Assembly (NCBI GenBank): GCA_002478145.1
Contig: DLMI01000171.1
Coordinates: 1 to 19,769 of the forward strand
DNA from: Acidobacteria bacterium UBA7540
Lineage (GTDB): Bacteria > Acidobacteriota > Terriglobia > UBA7540
DNA length: 19,769 bases
Reading direction: 5' to 3'
Position numbers and translations under genes: made by a program. Every line of letters begins with the position of its first letter. Within the stretch, counting starts at the first letter, position 1. Positions 7,911-12,716 of this stretch are shown one piece after another. Below the pieces are notes generated by a model. That model saw only the letters and a list, made by a program, of their open reading frames with translations. It did no database searches and had not been told where the DNA came from.

Positions 7911-8514
7911 GTGCTCTTGCCCCCGGCATCTCTGCACGGCGGACATAACCCGCCAGCGCGTTGCGAAGGAAAACGCGCGCCCGGTGCAGGCGCATCTTGG
8001 TGGTTTCCTCAGAAATGCCCATCACCTCCGCCACTTCCCTGGTGTCGAGTTGTTCCATGTCGCGGAGAATCAGGACCAAGCGATAAGGCTTGGGAAGGGC
8101 TAGCACGGCGTCTTCCAGCTTGCTGCGCAACTCCTTGTTCAGCACGATTTCTTCGGGTGTAATCTCCCAGGATTTCACTGCCGGAGCTGCGGCGCCGCTT
8201 TCCTTGGGCATCAACGCATCCAGGGAAAGGATTTGCGCGGGAGCGAACTTGCTCTTGCGGCGGCTCATCAGGCATTGGGTCTTGGCCACCTTGTAAAGCC
8301 AGACGGCCAGCGCCCGCGCATCGGGAAACTCCTTCAGTTGTCTGGCCAGGCGGATGAGGGTTTCCTGGGCAGTGTCCTCGGCGTCCTCGCGAACGCCGCA
8401 CACTTTCATCCCGAAACCGTAAACGACCTCCTGAAGTGTTTCGAGAGCCTGCTCAACGTCCTCGAGTTTCCCGGACTTCAGATTTGCGAGTGCCTGCTCA
8501 ACTTGCGAATTCAT
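7903..8514 (-). CDS. RNA polymerase ECF-type sigma-70 factor
   Basis: 203 residues. Sigma region 2 is at about residues 25-90: REDAEDTAQETLIRLAR (2.1/2.2), then WLYKVAKTQCLMSRRK (2.3/2.4). Region 4 is at about 127-187: LPKPYRLVLILRDMEQLDTREVAEVMGI, then SEETTKMRLHRARVFLR, the helix-turn-helix that contacts the -35 element. Region 3 is absent, as in ECF factors. It heads a minus-strand cluster with its anti-sigma factor (8-nt overlap) and the FecR-domain protein. Start ATG at 8512-8514 shows no Shine-Dalgarno immediately upstream. A GGAACC word followed by TCTA about 80-100 bp upstream (8602-8581, minus strand) resembles an ECF promoter, but the 12-nt spacing is short, so autoregulation is only a possibility. 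Confidence 0.9.
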   Translation of the reverse strand: MNSQVEQALANLKSGKLEDVEQALETLQEVVYGFGMKVCGVREDAEDTAQETLIRLARQLKEFPDARALAVWLYKVAKTQCLMSRRKSKFAPAQILSLDALMPKESGAAAPAVKSWEITPEEIVLNKELRSKLEDAVLALPKPYRLVLILRDMEQLDTREVAEVMGISEETTKMRLHRARVFLRNALAGYVRRAEMPGARAHD

Positions 8515-8834
8515 GAGATACGTCGCCGGAATCGGAGATTGCCAGCGCAGTCTTGGGCCGCCTCCTCCGCGTTTGCAAAGTAGATGCTAACACAGCGGTT
8601 CCCCAACTTGTGAGGAGCAGTTTCGAGCCATCGCCGCCGTCCCAGCCGTTCCTGCCAGACCCCAGCAGAGACGCGCTGTCCTGTACAAGAAACTCACTTC
8701 TTTTTGTTACCTTTCCGTGGAAACTGCATTTATGTGGATGAGGCCAGGAAAATGCAACACGACAAAGGGGTCCGGAATACCTGGGTCGAAATGCGCAAAG
8801 GAATCGGTAGTTGTCATGAACCCCTCGTAAGGGC

Positions 8835-8874
8835 CCCCAGGAGGATTACCATGCCATGGTTTTGCCTCCTCGGG
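8835..8874 (+). promoter_or_regulatory. Hairpin that sequesters a Shine-Dalgarno and start codon
   Basis: AGGAGG (8839-8844) is fully complementary to CCTCCT (8865-8870). Inside, ACCA (8848-8851) pairs with TGGT (8857-8860), and outside, CCC (8835-8837) pairs with GGG (8872-8874) across one C-C mismatch. The ATG at 8851 falls in the inner stem-loop, so in RNA both the ribosome site and the start would be occluded. Confidence 0.45.
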
Positions 8875-8883
8875 CACGACTGA
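8851..8883 (+). CDS. Possible 10-residue micro-ORF (MPWFCLLGHD)
   Basis: The ATG at 8851-8853 is preceded by a perfect AGGAGG with 6-nt spacing, followed by ten sense codons and TGA at 8881-8883. The peptide resembles the opening of small zinc-ribbon proteins of the CxLxGH-W kind (DUF1660-like), so it may be the stub of a lost gene rather than a functional peptide. Too short for any statistical support. Confidence 0.25.
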   Translation: MPWFCLLGHD

Positions 8884-8929
8884 GGACTACAGAATAGGGT
8901 AACAGTCCGGGCAGACAACCTCTGTTTGT

Positions 8930-9091
8930 GGAAGGGCAGGGCTTTAGCCCTGCCTTAAGGGGCTGAAACAAGGGGCGGCTTTAGCCGCTGAAGCCAATGC
9001 AGTAACTTTCATGGGTTTATGACGGTGGCTTCAGAGGCTAAAGCCTGAAGTCGGACCGGCGTTTTGGGCGGGGCTGAAGCCCCGCCCTTCC
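8930..9091. repeat. Composite palindromic intergenic repeat with terminal inverted repeats
   Basis: A 162-bp unit bounded by GGAAGGGC (8930-8937) and its inverse GCCCTTCC (9084-9091). Inside are GGCAGGGC-TTTA-GCCCTGCC (8935-8954), GCGGC-TTTA-GCCGC (8975-8988), an imperfect CTTCAGAGGCT/AGCCTGAAG around 9030-9050, and GGGCGGGGCT-GA-AGCCCCGCCC (9066-9087, perfect 10-bp arms). GCTTTAGCC and GGGGCTGAAGCCCC words of this kind recur between genes in acidobacterial genomes; I recall this as general knowledge and have not searched. The left-end sequence GGAAGGGC recurs at 19738. It carries no coding capacity and could be a non-autonomous element. Confidence 0.7.
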
Positions 9092-9109
9092 GCTGACGCG
9101 TGCCACGAT

Positions 9110-9119
9110 ATTACGTAAT
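9110..9119. promoter_or_regulatory. Perfect 10-bp palindrome ATTACGTAAT upstream of osmC-like gene
   Basis: ATTACGTAAT lies 37 bp before the OsmC-family start codon in otherwise GC-rich DNA. Its symmetry and position suit a dimeric regulator site. No regulator can be named. Confidence 0.3.
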
Positions 9120-9155
9120 CATCAATGGAGAGCAGACCGAAAACTGAGGTGAACC

Positions 9156-9602
9156 ATGATCGAAGGAAAGCTGCGATTAGCAACCGTGGAGGGCGAAGGA
9201 AGGCAGTTTGTAGCGGAGTCGGGTACTGGTCATGCCCTCGTTATGGACGACGCCAACGGGCGCACGGGACCGAAGCCCATTGAGCTGGCCTTGTTGGCCC
9301 TCGGTGGCTGCACCGGTTTTGACGTGATCGGCATTCTTCGCAAGAAACGCCAGACGGTCACCGGGTATGAAATCGAACTCCATGCTGAGCAGAACCCGGA
9401 GCCGCCTTCTTACTTCACCCGCGTTGAAATCAAGCACCGGCTTCGGGGGCGCATCGCTCCCGAGGCTGTTCAAAGAGCGATTGAGCTTTCCGAGACGAAG
9501 TACTGCGCCGTGGGAGCGATGATCTCGAAGACGGCGAAGATCGAAACTACGTTTGAGATCCTGCCGGACGTGACACAGGAAACCTTCCGCGAGGCAGCGT
9601 GA
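9156..9602 (+). CDS. OsmC/Ohr-superfamily protein, YhfA-like
   Basis: 148 residues. Both redox-active Cys positions of the OsmC fold are present: Cys52 in LALGGCTGFDVIGIL, at the start of the long central helix, and Cys117 in ETKYCAVGAMI. The KPIELALLALGGC lead-in and the short length point to the YhfA-like subgroup rather than Ohr. OsmC/Ohr proteins reduce organic hydroperoxides through the two Cys; the YhfA-like branch is poorly characterised. The start ATG has GAGGTG 4-10 nt upstream. The stop TGA (9600-9602) overlaps the ATG (9602) of the following TolC-type reading frame as TGATG, so the two were once co-translated. Cytoplasmic; no signal peptide. Confidence 0.9.
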   Translation: MIEGKLRLATVEGEGRQFVAESGTGHALVMDDANGRTGPKPIELALLALGGCTGFDVIGILRKKRQTVTGYEIELHAEQNPEPPSYFTRVEIKHRLRGRIAPEAVQRAIELSETKYCAVGAMISKTAKIETTFEILPDVTQETFREAA

Positions 9603-9928
9603 TGAAGAGATTCATCTCCCTGGTGGCAGTGTTTCTCTTGGCGGCTGGCGCAGGCGCTCAAACTCAGCCTGCCGCAAGAGAGTCAGCTCAGTCGCTTACC
9701 CTTCAGGAAGCTGTGCAAATTGCGCTTCAGAAGAACCCTACCATCCAGGCGGCTGACGCCTACGCGCAGGCGGTGCAGCAGGGAATCACTGCTGCCAAGG
9801 CTTTCCGCTACCCGCGGCTGGATTTCGCCGAGGGATTCACGCGTGGCGACAATCCCGTTTACGTGTTCGGAACGCTGCTCCCTCATCACAACGAGGTGCG
9901 TATAATTTGGCTATGGCAAACTTCTTGA
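9602..9928 (+). pseudogene. Truncated TolC-family outer-membrane efflux gene (N-terminal fragment)
   Basis: From the ATG at 9602: a signal peptide (KRFISLVAVFLLAAGAGAQ), then the start of an OEP domain (LTLQEAVQIALQKNPTIQAADAYA; FRYPRLDFAEGFTRGDNPVYVFGTLL). Homology-like sequence ends after FGTLL near 9880; the remaining residues to the TGA at 9926-9928 are unrelated. TolC-family proteins are normally about 420-450 residues, so roughly 80 percent is missing. The GDNPVYVFGTLL region shows it is a different subfamily from the intact TolC at 18398-19714, so it is not simply a partial copy of that gene. The break sits about 20 bp before the -10 box of the next small gene, which suggests a deletion or rearrangement joining two loci. 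Confidence 0.8.
9901..9906 (+). promoter_or_regulatory. Perfect -10 box TATAAT, 6 nt before an ATG
   Basis: TATAAT-ttggct-ATG: the expected transcription start (about 7 nt after the -10) falls on the A of the ATG at 9913, so any transcript would be leaderless. No -35 is visible at 16-18 nt upstream, where the tolC fragment lies; it may have been lost at the junction. Confidence 0.5.
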
Positions 9929-9999
9929 TTTTCGTTCTCTTTCTGGTGGTCTGGTTCCTGGTCCTGCCACCCATTCCCGGAATCTCGCGCTTTACATGA
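9913..9999 (+). CDS. 28-residue single-pass membrane micro-protein
   Basis: ATG at 9913 to TGA at 9997-9999. The peptide is MANFLIFVLFLVVWFLVLPP followed by IPGISRFT: one strongly hydrophobic helix of about 17 residues and a short polar tail. The continuous Phe/Leu/Val run with no interrupting stop, together with a perfect -10 box just ahead, argues that it is real. It lies 81 bp before the FmdB-type gene, possibly co-transcribed. I do not recognise a family. Confidence 0.45.
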   Translation: MANFLIFVLFLVVWFLVLPPIPGISRFT

Positions 10000-10080
10000 G
10001 CGCGGCGTTTTGCCTCCCCGGCGGGGAAAGCGAAGCAAGAAAGCTGTGACATCAAACCTAAGGAGTGAGATCGGTTTCCC

Positions 10081-10272
10081 ATGCCTATCTTTGAATACGC
10101 CTGTTGCAACTGCGGACACGTCTTCGAGAAAATCGTGTTGACGCGCAACCAGGAGCCGCCTGAGTGCCCCCAATGCGGATGGAAGCGGGTCGAGCAGAAG
10201 TTCTCGGTATTTGCCACAGGCAGCGCCCCAAGCAAGTCAGCCGGCGTGTGTGCGCCTTCCGGTGGTGGTTGA
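10081..10272 (+). CDS. FmdB-family zinc-ribbon protein
   Basis: 63 residues beginning MPIFEYACCNCGHVFEKIV, the signature opening of FmdB/CxxC_CxxC_SSSS regulatory proteins. The zinc knuckles are Cys8-x2-Cys11 and Cys29-x2-Cys32 (ECPQCGW), followed by a Ser/Gly-rich flexible tail (GSAPSKSAGVCAPSGGG) typical of the family. The founding member was linked to formamidase operon regulation, but most homologues have no established role. AAGGAG lies about 15 nt before the ATG, further than usual. It converges on vapC with a 50-bp gap. Confidence 0.88.
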   Translation: MPIFEYACCNCGHVFEKIVLTRNQEPPECPQCGWKRVEQKFSVFATGSAPSKSAGVCAPSGGG

Positions 10273-10322
10273 CAGCTCTGACCGGGGAGCAGGCTGCTTC
10301 CTAATGTACACGCCACCCGCGG

Positions 10323-10712
10323 TCACCACGCTTCCGCGGCGAGCCCTGCTACGTGGTTAAAGTGCTCATCCCGGGTGGCCAAGGACAGGCCGTATTGCTG
10401 TGCGACGGCGGCAATCCAGATATCGTTTTCGGGTATGGGGCGGCCTTTCAACCGCAAAGATGCTTTAATCTCTCCATAGAGCCGGGCGGTGGTGGCATCG
10501 CAGGGCAAGATGGTCACGGCAGCGGCCAGTTCCTCGATCCGGGCGAAATTGGCGCCGGCCTGGCTGGACTTCAGGACGCCGTAGTAAAGTTCTCCAAGAA
10601 CTGTGGAGGGCAAGAAAACCTCCGGGCATTCGGCCAGTCGCTCGCGGACCGGCTTCTCGCCCGCGAAGAGCGCAATTACAATGTTGGTATCGAGAGGTAT
10701 TCTACCAGGCAT
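10323..10712 (-). CDS. vapC: PIN-domain ribonuclease toxin, VapC family
   Basis: 129 residues, the usual VapC length. The four acidic metal-binding positions of the PIN active site are present: Asp8 (PLDTNIVIALF), Glu41 (LGELYYGV), Asp97 (IPENDIWIAA) and Asp115 (LATRDEHF). VapC toxins cleave tRNA or rRNA when freed from the VapB antitoxin. The gene overlaps the upstream antitoxin gene by 11 nt (AATGCCTGGTAG holds both start and stop), which is standard translational coupling. It appears intact and probably functional. The specific RNA target cannot be predicted. Confidence 0.9.
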   Translation of the reverse strand: MPGRIPLDTNIVIALFAGEKPVRERLAECPEVFLPSTVLGELYYGVLKSSQAGANFARIEELAAAVTILPCDATTARLYGEIKASLRLKGRPIPENDIWIAAVAQQYGLSLATRDEHFNHVAGLAAEAW

Positions 10713-10923
10713 TCAGGTCAACGTGTTCACAGCCTTCGAGGATGGCCCGTGAGATGGTTTCGAGGTCGGCCGGAGCAATGGCCCCCGCAAATTGGAGCAG
10801 TTTGTCGCCCGAAACGCCGGCCGGCGAGGCCAAGCCTCGCGCAAATTCCAGCACCTGGCGCTGTTGCGGGGTATCCAGCTTGTCCAATTGCTCGTTGATC
10901 TCGTCCTTTACCGTTTCACCCAT
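10702..10923 (-). CDS. Putative antitoxin of the VapBC pair
   Basis: 73 residues, directly upstream of and overlapping vapC, so the assignment rests mainly on position. The N-terminal half (EINEQLDKLDTPQQRQVLEFARGLA) resembles small DUF2281-like/VapB-type proteins that start with a helical dimerisation segment; the C-terminal half (ISRAILEGCEHVDLNAW) has the acidic, aromatic tail expected to wrap the toxin active site. I see no clear AbrB or ribbon-helix-helix motif, so its DNA-binding mode is unclear. No strong Shine-Dalgarno precedes the ATG; a promoter at 10934-10962 puts the transcript start within a few nt of it. Confidence 0.75.
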   Translation of the reverse strand: MGETVKDEINEQLDKLDTPQQRQVLEFARGLASPAGVSGDKLLQFAGAIAPADLETISRAILEGCEHVDLNAW

Positions 10924-10933
10924 GATACTTTCG

Positions 10934-10962
10934 AATCTAAAGAAGACGCCACGGAAAGTTAA
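10934..10962 (-). promoter_or_regulatory. Candidate vapBC promoter
   Basis: On the minus strand TTAACT (10962-10957), 17 nt, TAGATT (10939-10934), then 10 nt to the antitoxin ATG. The expected start site leaves a leader of only about 3-4 nt, too short for a Shine-Dalgarno. Confidence 0.45.
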
Positions 10963-11111
10963 GCGCCGCGCTTGCAGGATTCCGGAAATTGCGCGCGGCG
11001 GCTGCCCGCAAAATCATTTGGTCGGGCTGGCGCCGCGACGTGTCGGGGGGCCAGCCGGCAGTTGTTCTTTAGGAATAACTACGGGTCTCATAGACGGTGG
11101 CCTTCGCTTGC

Positions 11112-11140
11112 TTGACCATGGTCCGTCAATGCCGTATAAT
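11112..11140 (+). promoter_or_regulatory. Strong sigma70 promoter of the RelE/HigA-type locus
   Basis: TTGACC (11112-11117), 17-nt spacer, TATAAT (11135-11140), then AAGAAA and the ATG at 11147. The predicted start site coincides with the ATG, so the toxin mRNA should be leaderless; there is no Shine-Dalgarno. Confidence 0.7.
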
Positions 11141-11146
11141 AAGAAA

Positions 11147-11476
11147 ATGAGCGCGGCGATTGCCTACACCAGCCTGTATGAGAAGCGGGTAGGGAAGGTC
11201 CTCCGCGTGGAAGAGCGAAACGCGATGGAACTCCACGTTGCGGGAACCCCTGAGATACACGCGGTCGTAGCAGGTACCGGTGGGGTTCGAAAAGCGCGGT
11301 GGGGCCGCCAAGGAAAGTGAAAACGGGGCGGCGTTCGAGTGATCTACTTTTACCGGTCAGCGGCCGATGTGGTCTACTTCCTCGACATCTATGCAAAAGC
11401 GGCGAAGGAAGACTTGACCCCGACCGACAAACAGCAATTAAAGGAGCTGGTAAATCGTTTGAAGGGTGTCCAATGA
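11147..11476 (+). pseudogene. RelE/ParE-family toxin gene interrupted by an in-frame TGA
   Basis: Reading from the ATG at 11147, codons 1-57 give a RelE/HigB-like N-terminus ending HAVVAGTGGVRKARWGRQGK. Codon 58 is TGA (11318-11320). The same frame continues without any shift as KRGGVRVIYFYRSADVVYFLDIYAKAAKEDLT... to the TGA at 11474-11476. The canonical family core is GTGGxRKxRW...GKxGGxRVIYF...YLL...YAK..., so both halves are one toxin of about 109 residues split by a single nonsense codon; GGA to TGA is the simplest origin. The stop overlaps the antitoxin ATG (ATGA). The truncated product lacks the catalytic half, so the toxin is probably dead unless TGA is read through. A sequencing error is the main alternative. 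Confidence 0.8.
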
Positions 11477-11787
11477 CAAAGACCAAGCACTCCAAAATGG
11501 GTAAGCGTCTGATTGCCGCTATGAAGGAAGTCGTCGATCACGTGGAGGGGAGGACCGCCCTTCCCATGCGCTACGTCGAGGTGCCTGAGGACGTGGACGT
11601 GGTGGCGATCCGGTCCAAGCTGGGGCTGTCGCAAGCGGAATTCTCACGGCGCTATGCCGTCAGCCCGCGCTCGCTCCAGGAATGGGAGCAAGGGCGCAGG
11701 CGTCCAGAAAGCGCGGTGCGCGCCTACTTAACGGTGATTGATAGAAACCCGGAAGCCGTGGAAAAAGCGCTCACGAACAAGTCGTGA
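11473..11787 (+). CDS. HigA/NadS-type XRE-family antitoxin
   Basis: 104 residues from the ATG at 11473, which overlaps the toxin stop as ATGA. The C-terminal half is a Cro/C1-type helix-turn-helix (about 44-99: IRSKLGLSQAEFSRRYAVS, then PRSLQEWEQGRRRPESAVRAYL), in the form usual for antitoxins encoded after RelE/HigB toxins. The N-terminal segment (KMGKRLIAAMKEVVDHVEG...MRYVEVPEDV) is the toxin-binding region in this family. An upstream in-frame GTG extension is possible but unlikely given the overlap. It should neutralise the toxin and repress the shared promoter at 11112-11140. The antitoxin frame is intact although its toxin is interrupted. Confidence 0.88.
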   Translation: MTKTKHSKMGKRLIAAMKEVVDHVEGRTALPMRYVEVPEDVDVVAIRSKLGLSQAEFSRRYAVSPRSLQEWEQGRRRPESAVRAYLTVIDRNPEAVEKALTNKS

Positions 11788-11938
11788 GATGCCACGGCAT
11801 CAGGTACGAGCCCGCTACATTTTCTCACCTTCCCATGCGATACGCGGGTGGCGCCGACAACGCATTTTATATCGGCGACCGTTAAGAAGCCAGAACAGGC
11901 CACGGATAGGACGCGGTGATGGAGATGTTGCCCGTGTC

Positions 11939-11978
11939 CGTGGGGCGCATACATCAAAGCCAATGTATGCGCCACACG
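11939..11978. repeat. Long inverted repeat, 15-bp arms with one mismatch
   Basis: GGCGCATACAT (11944-11954) and ATGTATGCGCC (11963-11973) are perfect 11-bp arms around an 8-nt loop. CGTG/CACG (11939-11942 and 11975-11978) extends them past one G-A mismatch. No U-tract follows. It could terminate the antitoxin transcript with help from Rho, or be an operator for the TTGACA promoter 8 bp downstream. Confidence 0.6.
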
Positions 11979-11985
11979 CTGTCTC

Positions 11986-12014
11986 TTGACAAGCGGAACA
12001 AGATAGGCTAGTGT
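11986..12014 (+). promoter_or_regulatory. Possible promoter leading into gene-poor DNA
   Basis: A perfect -35 TTGACA (11986-11991), 17 nt, then TAGTGT (12009-12014), a poor -10. The only ORF downstream is 12 codons (12041-12079), after which the frame closes, so the original gene may have been lost. Confidence 0.35.
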
Positions 12015-12210
12015 AGTAAGCTGAAGCCGTGCAGGCGGTCATGGCCTCCTGGGAACGCTATGCTGCAATGCTACCTTGATCCCCCAATGCACTCTCTGGA
12101 GTGTCCCAAGCGGGGCCAAAAGCCCGAAAAACTCCCTTTTCTCAGGCGGACAGCAAGTCCATTCTCGGCAGAGAAAGAGAAAAGTAGTTTTTTGAAAATT
12201 AACGCACGAC

Positions 12211-12324
12211 GCGGGAATGTCTATGAAAACAAAGGATCGCTGTGGAAAACTGGGTGGCAAAGCGGGAATGTCTATGAAAACAAATCGGATACTAGCATAA
12301 AGCGGGAATGTTGCTGAAAACAAA
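12211..12324. repeat. Three direct copies of a 23-bp repeat
   Basis: GCGGGAATGTCTATGA-AAACAAA occurs exactly at 12211-12233 and 12262-12284; at 12302-12324 a third copy has TTGC in place of CTAT-type bases in the middle (GCGGGAATGT-TGCTGAAAACAAA). Start-to-start spacings are 51 and 40 bp. The spacers are unrelated and the spacing unequal, so it is not a CRISPR array. Reverse-complemented, each copy begins TTTGTTTTCA, with a TGT that fits IS21-family ends, which carry several internal repeats that bind transposase. No istA or istB is present, so a solo terminus is inference. Confidence 0.7.
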
Positions 12325-12327
12325 GGA

Positions 12328-12387
12328 CGTAGGTGGTGTCTCGCAGGTGGTAGGCGGCCCCCCCAAATACCACCTACGACCTACCAC
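12328..12387. repeat. Two interleaved inverted repeats (A-B-A'-B' order)
   Basis: A: CGTAGGTGGT (12328-12337) pairs with ACCACCTACG (12369-12378). B: GTGGTAGG (12347-12354) pairs with CCTACCAC (12380-12387). Both are perfect, and because B lies between A and A' while B' lies outside, an RNA could form an H-type pseudoknot, or two alternative stems. The shared GGTGG core makes alternative pairings possible. It starts 4 nt after the last 23-bp repeat. Confidence 0.5.
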
Positions 12388-12468
12388 ATACGGGTAGAGC
12401 GGGTGCCAGGCGCCAGACCAGGATTCGGGATTCAGGAGCGGGATTCAGGAAGTGGAAGAGCAGCAGAC

Positions 12469-12516
12469 AGGTTGGAGGGGAGCGGCGCGGGCCAAGACCC
12501 CGCCCCTCTGGAACCT
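12469..12516. repeat. GC-rich imperfect hairpin
   Basis: AGGTT (12469-12473) pairs with AACCT (12512-12516), GAGGGG (12475-12480) with CCCCTC (12503-12508), and GCGGG (12487-12491) with CCCGC (12499-12503) competes for the last C. Just upstream GGGATTCAGGA-type words repeat (12427-12450). Function unknown. Confidence 0.35.
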
Positions 12517-12638
12517 CTCCCCAGGCAACCTCTTCGGCTTGATTTGCTTCGAAAACAAATGCAGGTTCTTCGGACGGTTAGAGGGAGAGAGCCTGTCTTC
12601 CAGGTGGGGCTAATTGTTAGGGTTTCACGCCGAAGCAT

Positions 12639-12654
12639 CTTGCCACGCGGCAAG
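12639..12654. promoter_or_regulatory. Small palindrome CTTGCC-ACGC-GGCAAG ahead of the efflux cluster
   Basis: A perfect 6-bp inverted repeat with a 4-nt centre. It includes TTGCCA (12640-12645), which with TATAGT (12666-12671) gives a -35/-10 pair at a long 20-nt spacing. It may be a MerR-like or other dyad operator at the start of the cluster. Weak support. Confidence 0.3.
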
Positions 12655-12716
12655 TCCGATGGCATTATAGTATGTTGGATATTCTAAGGGTTCCTTTGGG
12701 ACTTTCCCACGAAAGC

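Larger units (their letters stand above)
8515..9155. other. Gene-poor stretch between sigma factor and OsmC genes
   Basis: About 640 bp between divergent genes. It contains a hairpin-enclosed micro-ORF (8835-8883), a composite palindromic repeat (8930-9091) and a short palindrome (9110-9119), all listed separately. From 8606 to 8830 I see nothing I can name, and no convincing sigma70 promoter for either neighbour. Confidence 0.55.
11788..12716. other. Gene-poor stretch with repeats, possible mobile-element remnant
   Basis: About 930 bp with no recognisable protein. It contains a long inverted repeat (11939-11978), a promoter-like TTGACA (11986), a 12-codon ORF at 12041-12079 (MASWERYAAMLP), three 23-bp direct repeats (12211-12324), interleaved inverted repeats (12328-12387), a GC-rich imperfect hairpin (12469-12516) and a small palindrome (12639-12654). 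The density of repeats without genes suggests decayed inserted DNA. Confidence 0.55.

Noticed and set aside
8581..8602. ECF-type autoregulatory promoter (GGAACC...TCTA, minus strand)
   Set aside because: The spacing of 12 nt is shorter than the usual 15-17 for ECF promoters, so I did not annotate it.
11318..11320. Selenocysteine codon in the toxin
   Set aside because: RelE-type toxins are not selenoproteins, the expected residue is Gly, and I see no SECIS-like stem-loop just after the TGA. A nonsense mutation or sequencing error is simpler.
12211..12324. Short CRISPR array
   Set aside because: Only three repeats, unequal spacing (51 and 40 bp start to start, spacers 28 and 17 bp), a diverged third copy and no cas genes.
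12403..12687. 94-residue plus-strand ORF
   Set aside because: It crosses the GC-rich hairpin at 12469-12516, lacks a Shine-Dalgarno and has no family resemblance.
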